NCBI GenBank assembly: GCA_949298535.1
Contig: CASFXA010000024.1
Location: 1 to 39,040 of the forward strand
From: an uncultured Oscillospiraceae bacterium
Lineage (GTDB): Bacteria; Bacillota; Clostridia; Oscillospirales; Ruminococcaceae
Length of the DNA stretch: 39,040 bases
Reading direction: 5' to 3'
Shown here: positions 7,230 through 14,757 of the stretch, piece by piece
Position numbering within the stretch: the stretch's first letter is position 1
Layout: every line of letters starts with the position of its first letter
The notes under the pieces: generated by a model
Told to the model about the DNA's origin: nothing
The model's database searches: none
The model's input: only the letters and a program-made list of their open reading frames with translations
Program-made: the position numbers and the translations under genes

Positions 7230-8294
7230 ATGTCAGTTTCAGCCAGGCGCAGCCGCCGGCGCTTTCTGTTTGGTTTGTTTATTTTTGCCTCGGTTCTGCT
7301 GGTGGCGGGGGCGGCGGTACTGGGATGGCTATGGGGAGAGCTGGCCCGATATGAGGCCAACACCCCGGAATCCTCTGTGCGCCGCTATCTGGATCAGGTC
7401 CGCCGGGGGGAGTGGGACGCGCTTTATGAAAGCTCTGGTTTTCAGCCCACGCCGGCAGCGGACCGGGAAGATTACATCGCTTACCTTCAGCGGACTTATG
7501 AGGAACTGCCGGAGGAGTATGTCCTGGTAAGGGTCAGCGGCGCCGGAGAGCAGACCTATGCCCTGACGGCGGCGGAACGGGAGATTGCCCGCTTGGAACT
7601 GACTCAGGCCCAGGCCGGAAGCCCATACCGTTGGGAGGTGCGCACCCAGGTGACGCCAATTCCACCAGTGGAGGTGTCGGCTCCTGCTTTTGTGACGGTG
7701 TTGGCGGACCAACTGGTGTTGGATGAAACCTATCAGCAAAATTTATATCCAGCGGAAGGCTATGGGGAACTGCCGGAGGAGATCCAGGCGCCGCAGATGG
7801 TCACCTACAGAATGGAAGGCTTTTTGGCGCCGCCCCAGCTGACCGCCCAGGGACCGGATGGAACGGTGTGTTCTGTCAGCGCCCTGGAAGAAAAGGAAGG
7901 TCTGCTGACGGCTTCCGTAACAGTAGCGCCTGGGAAGGAGCAGGAAGAGGAATATTGGATTTTGGCCGAGGAGGCAGCCAAAACCTACGCGGCCTTTATC
8001 ACCTCGGATGCGGAGCGGGATCAGCTCAATGCCTATCTGCTGCCGGACACCAATTTCTATCAGGCCATCCAGGAGTTCTACAACGGCTGGTATATTGAAC
8101 ACACCGGTTACCGCTATGAAAATCTGATCCGGGAGCAGATGACCCTGTGGGGGGAGGACGCTTTCAGTGCGGTTCTTTCCTTTGACTATCTGATTTATCG
8201 CGGTTACAAGGAATATCGCTATCCCTCCAGCTATCAGCTGGACTTTGTCCGGACCGCTCAGGGATGGAAGCTGGTGCAGCTGATTACCCGCTGA
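7230..8294 (+). CDS. Unknown membrane-anchored extracytoplasmic protein
   Basis: The 354-residue protein begins with a basic run (ARRSRRR) and one membrane helix (about residues 12-34), then an all-soluble outside region. Two parts look alike in style: residues about 45-125 and 255-350 each have helical starts (ESSVRRYLDQVRRGEWDALY and ERDQLNAYLLPDTNFYQAIQ) and end in beta-rich sequence. This resembles NTF2-like or DUF4878-type folds, but I cannot assign a family. AAAGGAG lies 25 bases after the glycosidase stop, so it is the fourth gene of the surface operon. It ends at the shared terminator 8320-8360. It may be a scaffold or partner for the glycan enzymes. Confidence 0.8.
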   Translation: MSVSARRSRRRFLFGLFIFASVLLVAGAAVLGWLWGELARYEANTPESSVRRYLDQVRRGEWDALYESSGFQPTPAADREDYIAYLQRTYEELPEEYVLVRVSGAGEQTYALTAAEREIARLELTQAQAGSPYRWEVRTQVTPIPPVEVSAPAFVTVLADQLVLDETYQQNLYPAEGYGELPEEIQAPQMVTYRMEGFLAPPQLTAQGPDGTVCSVSALEEKEGLLTASVTVAPGKEQEEEYWILAEEAAKTYAAFITSDAERDQLNAYLLPDTNFYQAIQEFYNGWYIEHTGYRYENLIREQMTLWGEDAFSAVLSFDYLIYRGYKEYRYPSSYQLDFVRTAQGWKLVQLITR

Positions 8295-8319
8295 CCATGG
8301 AAAGGGAAAAGGAGAAAAA

Positions 8320-8360
8320 CAGGTCCCCTGCCGCTGATGCGAAAGCGAAGGGGACCTGGT
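8320..8360. terminator. Terminator shared by convergent genes
   Basis: CAGGTCCCCT (8320-8329) pairs with AGGGGACCTG (8349-8358). AAAAA precedes it on the left and GTTT follows on the right, so it can work in both directions between the surface operon (+) and the serine hydrolase (-). Confidence 0.7.
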
Positions 8361-8433
8361 TTGATCTTTCATGATGGGGATATTTTGATGAAACAATTTA
8401 TGGGAAAACGGTGATTCTGAGGGGGCAGAGGAG

Positions 8434-9735
8434 TTATTCCACCGGAGCAAAACCGAAGAAGGCGGTATAGACAGCCGATGCGGTCTCTTTATTGACAAGA
8501 TACAGCCCCGCCTGATCCACCTGGCTGGAAGCGCCGTTGGTCAGCAGAACAAAGCCGTTGTGTTCCTGGGGATCGAAAAACATTCCGCAGATGGAGCCGT
8601 AAGCGTTGCCCTGGTGCCCCGCCATGAGGCGGTCCGGCACCAGCTGGCAGGTGATATGGGTCCCCAATCCCCGCATGATCTCGTTGGGGTAGCTTTCCGG
8701 GGACTGTTCCTGGGAAAACTGCACCGTCTGCATCCCCTCCAGCAGCTGAGGAGAAAGAGCCAGAGGCTCCCCTTCCTGGGGACAACCTGCCATGATCCGG
8801 GCGAAACGGGTCAGGTCCTTCGCCGTAATGAAAAGGTCTCCGTGACCCAAAGCGTACAGCTGTCCCAAAGGCAGTCCGGTATATTTAGCGCTCATATTGG
8901 CCCAGTCTGTCATCCGAACAGTGCGCAGGCCGTCCTGATAGATGTCTGCTACCTGTTCCTGATGTTCCAGCTGGCTGTAGGAATAGGCAGCCTCCATGCC
9001 CATGGGGCGGAAAATCTGCTCCTGGGTATAATCCAGAAAACGCTGGCCGGAAGCGACTTCCACAACGCCGCTGACCAGCCCCATGCTCAGATTGCTGTAG
9101 CAGTATCGGGTTCCGGGGGCCGCGCCACTGAAGCATCCGGAGAGGAAGGTATTGAGAGGAGGCAGTGTGTTTTGTCCCACTGCGTTCCAATATTCCTGGC
9201 TGTCAAACAGTCCGGCGGTGTGGGTCAGCAGGTGCCGCAGAGTGACGGGCTGGTTTGGAAAGGAGGGATTGGCAATTTGATAACCGCCCAGGGGGGGCAG
9301 GGGTTCCTCCAAAGAAAGACGGCCCTCATCCACCAGATCCAGCGCCAACAGCGCGGTGACGCTTTTGGAGACGGAAGCGACGCGGTAAATGGTGTTCTCT
9401 GTGGCGGGAATTTGCTGCTCCACATTGGCAAATCCGTAACTTTGCTGGTAGAAAACGCCCTTTTGGTCAAACACCGCCAAACTCATCCCGGTTACAGCAT
9501 ACCTTTGGCAGATTTCTTCGATTTTGGGGCCAAGGGCTTCCGACGCCAGGCGCCGCTGGCGGGCCGCCTGGAGAAGCGCTTCCTCCTGCTGCTGCAGTTG
9601 CTGCTCCATCTCCGGCAGGGATTGGGATTGCTCCGGATGGGAAGAAGATGTGGAGGAGGAAACCGCAGCACCGCCGCAGGACACCGCCAACAGCAGCGCA
9701 GGCAGCACCGCCAACCATTTCAGCTTCAATTTCAT
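8434..9735 (-). CDS. Lipoprotein serine hydrolase, beta-lactamase class C / esterase fold
   Basis: The 433-residue protein starts MKLKLKWLAVLPALLLAVSC, a lipoprotein signal with C20 as the lipidated residue. A Ser/Gln-rich linker follows. The serine-hydrolase triad is clear: SVSK at 121-124 (nucleophile S121), YSN at 213-215, and HQG at 374-376 in place of KTG. Relatives include penicillin-binding proteins without resistance function, D-aminopeptidases and esterases. HxG instead of KTG points to an esterase or peptidase rather than a beta-lactamase. The start at 9735 was chosen over longer in-frame starts because the signal peptide begins there and GGGAG precedes it closely. A strong promoter lies just upstream. 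Confidence 0.85.
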   Translation of the reverse strand: MKLKLKWLAVLPALLLAVSCGGAAVSSSTSSSHPEQSQSLPEMEQQLQQQEEALLQAARQRRLASEALGPKIEEICQRYAVTGMSLAVFDQKGVFYQQSYGFANVEQQIPATENTIYRVASVSKSVTALLALDLVDEGRLSLEEPLPPLGGYQIANPSFPNQPVTLRHLLTHTAGLFDSQEYWNAVGQNTLPPLNTFLSGCFSGAAPGTRYCYSNLSMGLVSGVVEVASGQRFLDYTQEQIFRPMGMEAAYSYSQLEHQEQVADIYQDGLRTVRMTDWANMSAKYTGLPLGQLYALGHGDLFITAKDLTRFARIMAGCPQEGEPLALSPQLLEGMQTVQFSQEQSPESYPNEIMRGLGTHITCQLVPDRLMAGHQGNAYGSICGMFFDPQEHNGFVLLTNGASSQVDQAGLYLVNKETASAVYTAFFGFAPVE

Positions 9736-9766
9736 CGCTCCCATATTCTGTATTTTGGCTGATTCT

Positions 9767-9795
9767 ATTATGATTGATTGGGATAATAATGTCAA
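9767..9795 (-). promoter_or_regulatory. Promoter of the serine-hydrolase lipoprotein
   Basis: On the minus strand TTGACA (9795-9790) and CATAAT (9772-9767) are 17 bases apart. The ATG at 9735 follows about 25 bases after the expected start. The divergent capA promoter lies 40 bases away. Confidence 0.75.
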
Positions 9796-9836
9796 CATTG
9801 TGAAGAGAAAGGGGAATTTTGTCAAAGTCTCCCGCC

Positions 9837-9865
9837 TTGTCAAAAAAGACAAAGAAAGCTATAAT
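9837..9865 (+). promoter_or_regulatory. Promoter of the CapA-like gene
   Basis: TTGTCA (9837-9842) and a perfect TATAAT (9860-9865) are 17 bases apart. The transcript would have a leader of about 130 bases. Confidence 0.8.
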
Positions 9866-9891
9866 AAACCCGGAACCAACAGGACAGGAAA

Positions 9892-9994
9892 CAGGTGAAA
9901 GGATGGCTGCCCCATGGATGCTTGACAGCCCCGACTGATCACCTTTGAGAACGGTCGCAGGTTCTGTTCAGTCCGGCGGACAGCCATAAGGAGG
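9892..9994 (+). ncRNA. Structured 5' leader of the CapA-like gene (unassigned)
   Basis: Several short helices are possible. AGGTGA (9893-9898) pairs with TCACCT (9939-9944), enclosing GGCTG (9905-9909) with CAGCC (9926-9930). GACTGA (9933-9938) pairs with TCAGTC (9968-9973). ATGGCTG (9903-9909) can instead pair with CAGCCAT (9981-9987), which touches the ribosome site AAGGAGG (9988-9994). The two uses of 9903-9909 exclude each other, as in a translational switch. I match it to no known riboswitch class. Confidence 0.35.
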
Positions 9995-10002
9995 AGCAAA
10001 AA

Positions 10003-11196
10003 ATGAAAACGCTGAAAAGGTTGCTGGCTATAGCCGCCGCGCTGGTTTTGTCGGGAGGCTGTGCCGGGGAAGCCAGGATGGAATCTTCCCAAATTTCCCT
10101 GCCGCCTGTGTCTCAAAGCCAGTCTCAGCAGGATTCCTCTCAGCCGGAGGAGCCTGCTGCCCCGGAAACCCGCCATGGGGTTTTGGTGGCTGCGGGGGAT
10201 AATCTGATTCATGATGTGATCTATCTTCAGGCGCAGCGGCGGGCCCAGGGGACGGGCTATGATTTCGGCCCCGCTTATGAAAATATCGCTTCCCTGGTGG
10301 CTGGGAGTGATTTTGCCTTTGTGAATCAGGAGACCGTTTTGGCGGGGGCAGTCCTGCCTTTATCCAATTATCCCCGATTTTGTTCTCCGCCAGAGGTGGG
10401 GGAGGAGATTCTTTCTTTGGGATTCAATCTGATCTCCACCGCCAATAATCATTGCTTCGATCAGGGACAGACAGGTTTGGAAGCGTCCCAAGATTTTTGG
10501 GACGGTCATCCGGAAGCGGCAGTTACCGGCAGCTATGCTACTCAGGATCATCGGGAGATGATTCCGGTAATTGCCAATGAAGAGGGAATCCGGGTGGCGC
10601 TGATTGCCGCCACCGAGCTGACCAACGGCCTGACCCTTCCCCCCGACAGCGAAGGCGGAGTGTTGCTGCTGTCAGAACTGGAGGAGATCCGGACAAAGCT
10701 GGCCCAGGCCAGGGAGCAAGCGGATCTGGTGATTCTCAGCCTCCACTGGGGAGCGGAGGGGAGCTTTGTTCCCAGCGACGGCCAAAAGGAGCTGGCCCGG
10801 CGGCTGGCGGAGGCGGGAGCGGATGTGATTTTGGGGCATCATTCCCACGTCCTTCAGGGGGGAGAGTGGCTGGAAACCAGCCGGGGCCGCAGCTATGTGG
10901 CCTACTCTCTGGGAAATTTTATCTCCGCCCAGGTGGGAGCGGAAAATATGCTGGCAGGGCTGCTGCGCCTGGAGTTTTCAGTAACGGAGGGCGAGGCCGC
11001 GAAGCTAGATGGGGTGACGTTTATTCCCACGGTCACCCATTACGGTCCGGGCTTTTCTCAGCTGACCATCCTTCCTCTGGAGGATTATACAGCGGAGCTG
11101 GCGGCCAGCCATGGAGTGCGCCAATATGATGCGGGCTTTAGTCTGGACTATTTGCAGCGGCAGCTGTCGTCGCTGGATTTTGGGGAAACGGCATGA
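10003..11196 (+). CDS. CapA-family lipoprotein (poly-gamma-glutamate/capsule type)
   Basis: The 397-residue protein has a lipoprotein-type signal (LVLSGGC, C20) and a Ser/Gln/Pro linker to about residue 57. The CapA (PGA_cap) metallophosphatase-like fold follows: AAGDNLIHD at 63-71, then TANNHCFDQG, LSLHWGAEGS, and GHHSHVLQ with AYSLGNF. CapA was first described in Bacillus poly-gamma-glutamate capsule export/attachment. Most clostridial members stand alone, as here, and are assumed to act on surface polymers. AAGGAGG lies 8 bases before the ATG. It is transcribed divergently from the serine hydrolase and ends at a strong bidirectional terminator. No capBC genes are nearby, so a poly-glutamate role is not supported. 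Confidence 0.88.
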   Translation: MKTLKRLLAIAAALVLSGGCAGEARMESSQISLPPVSQSQSQQDSSQPEEPAAPETRHGVLVAAGDNLIHDVIYLQAQRRAQGTGYDFGPAYENIASLVAGSDFAFVNQETVLAGAVLPLSNYPRFCSPPEVGEEILSLGFNLISTANNHCFDQGQTGLEASQDFWDGHPEAAVTGSYATQDHREMIPVIANEEGIRVALIAATELTNGLTLPPDSEGGVLLLSELEEIRTKLAQAREQADLVILSLHWGAEGSFVPSDGQKELARRLAEAGADVILGHHSHVLQGGEWLETSRGRSYVAYSLGNFISAQVGAENMLAGLLRLEFSVTEGEAAKLDGVTFIPTVTHYGPGFSQLTILPLEDYTAELAASHGVRQYDAGFSLDYLQRQLSSLDFGETA

Positions 11197-11283
11197 AATG
11201 ATTTCTGATGCTTTTAAATGGTGACAAAATTTTTTTCCCGTCAACAGCGCTGAGATTTTGGAAAACTTTGGTGTTGACAAATC

Positions 11284-11331
11284 AAAACAGGGCCGGCTGA
11301 AACATGATGTTCCAGCCGGCCCTGTTTTTTT
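11284..11331. terminator. Strong bidirectional terminator
   Basis: AAAACAGGGCCGGCTG (11284-11299) pairs perfectly over 16 bp with 11313-11328 and is followed by TTT. It has A-runs on one side and T-runs on the other, so it serves both the CapA gene (+) and the OYE-type reductase (-). Confidence 0.9.
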
Positions 11332-11574
11332 AGAGAGGTTTCTGAAAATTGATAGTTTACCAGGAGGGCAGAATGTCTTTGTTTTCCCCACAGGGCGTAA
11401 GATCGCGGCTATTTTCCTTCCTCCCAGAACTTGTCCCTGAAAACAAAACCGTTTTTTCCTGGGCCTGGCCGCAGAAAGGTACGGCAGCAGTTTTTTCTGC
11501 TCTGGTTTGCCGGGGCTGATAGCAGGGGATGGGAGGCGGGTCTGACCCTCAGGACAATTTCCGCCCCTTGCGGA
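11332..11574. other. Intergenic stretch, nothing recognised
   Basis: Between the terminator and the stop of the reductase no gene with a ribosome site, RNA motif or repeat was found. Confidence 0.4.
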
Positions 11575-13443
11575 TCAAAGAGACGCTGCCAGCAGCGCTC
11601 CGCCGGTTACCGCATCCATCGCCATTCCCGGCTGATTGGCATCCCCCACCAAATAGACCGGCAGTTCCGGCAGCTCCTGCCTGACCGCCGCGGCCAACTG
11701 ATTGTCCGGCTTCCGGCCTGCCGCCACCACCACGGCGTCAAAGCCTGTGAGTGTGCGGAGGCCGTTTTGATCCTCCACCGTCAATTCCGGCAGTGCCACC
11801 GATACCACCCGGGTTTGGGTCAGCAGCGTCACATGACCTTCCTCCAGCCGCCGCCGGACAAAAACCATACGATTTTTGTTCAGCCCTGCTCCGATGGTCT
11901 GGCCCATCTCCACCACCGTGACCAAAGCGCCTCTTGCGGCCAGCGTCTCCGCCACTTCGGTTCCCACCAAACCGCCGCCCAGCACCGCTACACGGCCCGT
12001 CGCCAGAGAAGGATTCTGAAGGGCCTGGTCGCCGGTGAGGATTCCTGCCCCCTCCAGCCCGGGGATCGGAGGAAGGGCAGGTGTGCTGCCGGTAGCGATA
12101 ATCAGAAGGTCCGGCTGATACTGTCGGATCTTCTCCGCTGTAGCCTCCATGCCGGTTTGGATGGTGATGCCCAGCTTTCTGGCCATTGCCAGGCGATATT
12201 CCACCATTCGGCTCATGGGGGCCTTGGCGGGGGGCAGCTGAGCCAGCTCCATCAGTCCGCCGGGATTGTTCCGCCGTTCCCACACCATGGGGGAAGCGCC
12301 CCGAAGGGCCAGGTCCACTGCCGTCTCCAAACCGGCTACGCCGGCGCCCACAATGAGAATCTTTTTTCCTTTCAGGTGGGGTCCCGGGGTGAAGCGCAGG
12401 GTATTCTCCCGGCCAGTGCGGGGATTTTGGACGCAGTAGATGGCCTTTTTGGTCACCGATTTGCGGCAGCCCTGATTACATCCCAGGCAGAGGCAAAGGG
12501 GCTCCCCCGTTTCGGCTTTCCGGGCAAAATCCGGATCTGCCAGCTGTCCCCGGCCAATGGCGATAAAGTCTGCCAAACCCTGCTCCAGCACCTGACGGGC
12601 CAGCTGCGGGGTGTTGATCCGGTCCACGGCGATCACCGGGATGGATACAGTTTCTTTGATTCGGGCGATCTGGGGAAGATTGAAACCGTCCGGCACATCC
12701 ATGGGGGCGGAGATGTACTCCTCCGACAGGGGCATCCCAGTAGAGACATGAAGGGCGTCCACCCCTGCCTGCTCCAGCAGAGGAACAATCCGGACAGTTT
12801 CTTCCAGGGTCCGTCCTCCGGGAAACCGCTCGCTGGAGCTGAGGCGGAAGATCAGGGGAAAGTCGGCGCCCGCTTTTGCCTTGATGGCTTTTACGACGTC
12901 AATAGCCAGCTTGCAGCGCTTTTCCGGGGAGCCGCCGTAGGCGTCCTGACGATGATTGTAGTAAGGAGACATGAACTGGGCCACCTCGTGGGCATGGGCG
13001 CCATGGATTTCCGCGCCATCCAGACCGATTTCCCGGGCGGCGGCTGCGCAGCGCGCGTAACTGTCCACCACCAGGTCGATATATTCCTGCTCCATATGGT
13101 CCGGCAGCAGCAGGGAAGGATCACGTCCGGCCTGAGCCTTGGCGGGATGAATCTGTACCGCCAGTTTGCAGCCATACCGATGGCAAATATCCCGGAGACT
13201 GCGCCAGCCGTCGTAATAAACGGGATCGGAGAGGGCGGGTCTTCCGGGGCCGGGAGCGCCGTGAGGGGAGCCAGGCATGATAATCAGAGCCGCTCCGCCG
13301 GCGGCGCGCGCTTCCACAAAGGCCCGGAGGCGATCAGTGACAAACCCCTTTTCATCGCAATAAAAATTGCACATGGAGGGAAAGATGATTCGGTTTTTCA
13401 GTTCCATTTGACCGATTTTACCGGGAGTGAACAGAATGGACAT
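11575..13443 (-). CDS. OYE-family NADH:flavin oxidoreductase with Fe-S and FAD domains
   Basis: The 622-residue protein resembles 2,4-dienoyl-CoA reductase (FadH) and the bile-acid enzymes BaiCD/BaiH. An FMN-binding TIM barrel (residues 1-310) contains the HGAHAHEVAQFMSP segment. The 4Fe-4S ligands are C319, C322, C326 and C337. A Rossmann FAD domain starts at KILIVGAGVAGLETA (about 361) and an NAD(P) motif VAVLGGGLVGTEVAE follows. Electrons pass from NAD(P)H through FAD and Fe-S to FMN, reducing an activated C=C bond. The start at 13443 was chosen because AAAGGAG lies 8 bases upstream; the longer frame would place this site inside codons. It is divergent from a SorC-type regulator. The substrate cannot be told from sequence. 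Confidence 0.85.
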   Translation of the reverse strand: MSILFTPGKIGQMELKNRIIFPSMCNFYCDEKGFVTDRLRAFVEARAAGGAALIIMPGSPHGAPGPGRPALSDPVYYDGWRSLRDICHRYGCKLAVQIHPAKAQAGRDPSLLLPDHMEQEYIDLVVDSYARCAAAAREIGLDGAEIHGAHAHEVAQFMSPYYNHRQDAYGGSPEKRCKLAIDVVKAIKAKAGADFPLIFRLSSSERFPGGRTLEETVRIVPLLEQAGVDALHVSTGMPLSEEYISAPMDVPDGFNLPQIARIKETVSIPVIAVDRINTPQLARQVLEQGLADFIAIGRGQLADPDFARKAETGEPLCLCLGCNQGCRKSVTKKAIYCVQNPRTGRENTLRFTPGPHLKGKKILIVGAGVAGLETAVDLALRGASPMVWERRNNPGGLMELAQLPPAKAPMSRMVEYRLAMARKLGITIQTGMEATAEKIRQYQPDLLIIATGSTPALPPIPGLEGAGILTGDQALQNPSLATGRVAVLGGGLVGTEVAETLAARGALVTVVEMGQTIGAGLNKNRMVFVRRRLEEGHVTLLTQTRVVSVALPELTVEDQNGLRTLTGFDAVVVAAGRKPDNQLAAAVRQELPELPVYLVGDANQPGMAMDAVTGGALLAASL

Positions 13444-13480
13444 AGAAAACGCTCCTTTCGCTTGCACAGGGCTTTGAAAT

Positions 13481-13492
13481 TATGGTACCATA
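13481..13492. promoter_or_regulatory. 12-bp palindrome in the divergent reductase/regulator region
   Basis: TATGGTACCATA is a perfect palindrome. It overlaps a possible minus-strand -10 (CATAAT, 13484-13479) ahead of the reductase gene. It is a candidate operator for the neighbouring SorC-type regulator. Confidence 0.4.
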
Positions 13493-13573
13493 GGCCACAG
13501 AAGAAAACAACATTTGAATCACGACAAAACATTTGTGAAAAATGAGGCGGGTTTAACAGGAAGGGGCGATCCT

Positions 13574-14524
13574 ATGGAGCAGCTGCAAGGGAAGGAACGA
13601 TGGGATCTGTTGGCGGAAGTGGCCCATCTTTATTATAATGAACACCTGACTCAGGCCCAGATTGGTCAGCGCCTGGGGACCACCCGCTTTCGGGTCTCCC
13701 AGTATCTTCTGGACGCCAGGGAGGAGGGCGTGGTGGAGATTCTGATTCATCTTTCGGATAACCGCAACCGCCAGGTGGAGCGGCGTCTGGAAGAACGCTT
13801 TGGTCTGCGTCGGGCCCTGGTGCTGAATAACCGCTATCTCTCCCATGGGGAGACGCTGCGGCAGTTGGGGCGGATGGCGGCGGAGGAACTGGCAAAGCAT
13901 CTGCGCCCCGGGGATAAAATGGGAATCAGCTGGGGCAAAACCCTGCAAAGTCTGCTGCCGGCGATGGGAGACGGAGCCTTTCCGGCGGTGGAGCTGCTTC
14001 CCCTCAACGGTTGGGCTGATTTGGAAAATCCCACTCTGGAAGCCGGAGCCCTTGCCCAGGCGATGGCAGGGGCCTGCGGCGGGAGGGCCGGTGTGCTTCC
14101 GGCGCCGCTGTATCTGCGGGGAAAGGCGCTGCGTCAGGCGCTGTGGACCCAGCCTGCCCTCCTCAGCCTTCAGGAAAGCTATGGGGAAATGGCCGCCGCC
14201 GTCACCGGCATCAGCAGCACCTCCACTCTGGCGGTTCGGCATCCCCTGTGGCGGCAGTATCTGGATTTTCCTCAGGGGGAGGAACTGGTGGGCAGTGTTT
14301 TCGGCAGACTGTTGGGCCCAGGGGGGAAGAGGGACCAAAGTTCCCTGGAACGTCGCCTGATGGGTGTGTCAGAGGAAGCGCTGCGCGCCGTTCCATGGCG
14401 AATGGGAATCGCCCTGGGGCGGCATAAGGGGCTGGCGGTGGCCGCTGCCCTGGATTCAGGGCTGGTGAATCTGTTGGTCACCGATGTATCCCTGGCCCTG
14501 GCGGCGCTGTCGGAAGGGGAATAA
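13574..14524 (+). CDS. SorC/DeoR-type sugar-binding transcriptional regulator
   Basis: The 316-residue protein has an N-terminal HTH (residues about 8-52: LLAEVAHLYYNEHLTQAQIGQ, then RFRVSQYLLDAREEGVVEI). The effector domain is typical of SorC regulators, with PGDKMGISWGKTLQSLLPA at about 112-130. SorC members bind phosphorylated sugars or related metabolites and are released from DNA. The ATG at 13574 (GGAAGGGG upstream) is preferred to the TTG at 13514 because family similarity begins there. The gene is divergent from the OYE-type reductase, which is its most likely target. The C-terminal motif is less conserved, so the effector may not be a sugar phosphate. Confidence 0.8.
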   Translation: MEQLQGKERWDLLAEVAHLYYNEHLTQAQIGQRLGTTRFRVSQYLLDAREEGVVEILIHLSDNRNRQVERRLEERFGLRRALVLNNRYLSHGETLRQLGRMAAEELAKHLRPGDKMGISWGKTLQSLLPAMGDGAFPAVELLPLNGWADLENPTLEAGALAQAMAGACGGRAGVLPAPLYLRGKALRQALWTQPALLSLQESYGEMAAAVTGISSTSTLAVRHPLWRQYLDFPQGEELVGSVFGRLLGPGGKRDQSSLERRLMGVSEEALRAVPWRMGIALGRHKGLAVAAALDSGLVNLLVTDVSLALAALSEGE

Positions 14525-14594
14525 AGGAAAAGCGTCTCGGAACAGATGTATGGATCCGGGAATTTTTCCCGCTGTTTTCCGGAGCATTTCCTTC

Positions 14595-14622
14595 CCGAAG
14601 GCAAAAAAGCCTGTTTTTTTGC
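14595..14622 (+). terminator. Weak terminator after the SorC-type regulator
   Basis: A short AGGC/GCCT hairpin with an A-rich loop, near 14600-14613, is followed by G and seven T. The stem is only 4 bp, so this is tentative. Confidence 0.35.
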
Positions 14623-14652
14623 AGTTTTGGGGCAAAAAAGCACATTTTTTTC

Positions 14653-14681
14653 TTTTCAACTTCCAACAAAAATGCTATGAT
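14653..14681 (+). promoter_or_regulatory. Promoter of the phenylacetate-CoA ligase operon
   Basis: TTTTCA (14653-14658) and TATGAT (14676-14681) are 17 bases apart, with TGC before the -10. The start codon follows at 14758. Confidence 0.6.
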
Positions 14682-14757
14682 AAAAAACAGGGAAAAAATG
14701 GCGCTTTGTGCCCCCTGACTGCAAGTAATGATACCAGCAAAGAAAGAAGGAATTCCC

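Noticed and set aside
11431..13545. 704-codon open frame on the plus strand
   Set aside because: It is opposite the OYE-type reductase, which has clear cofactor motifs and a proper start; the plus frame has none.
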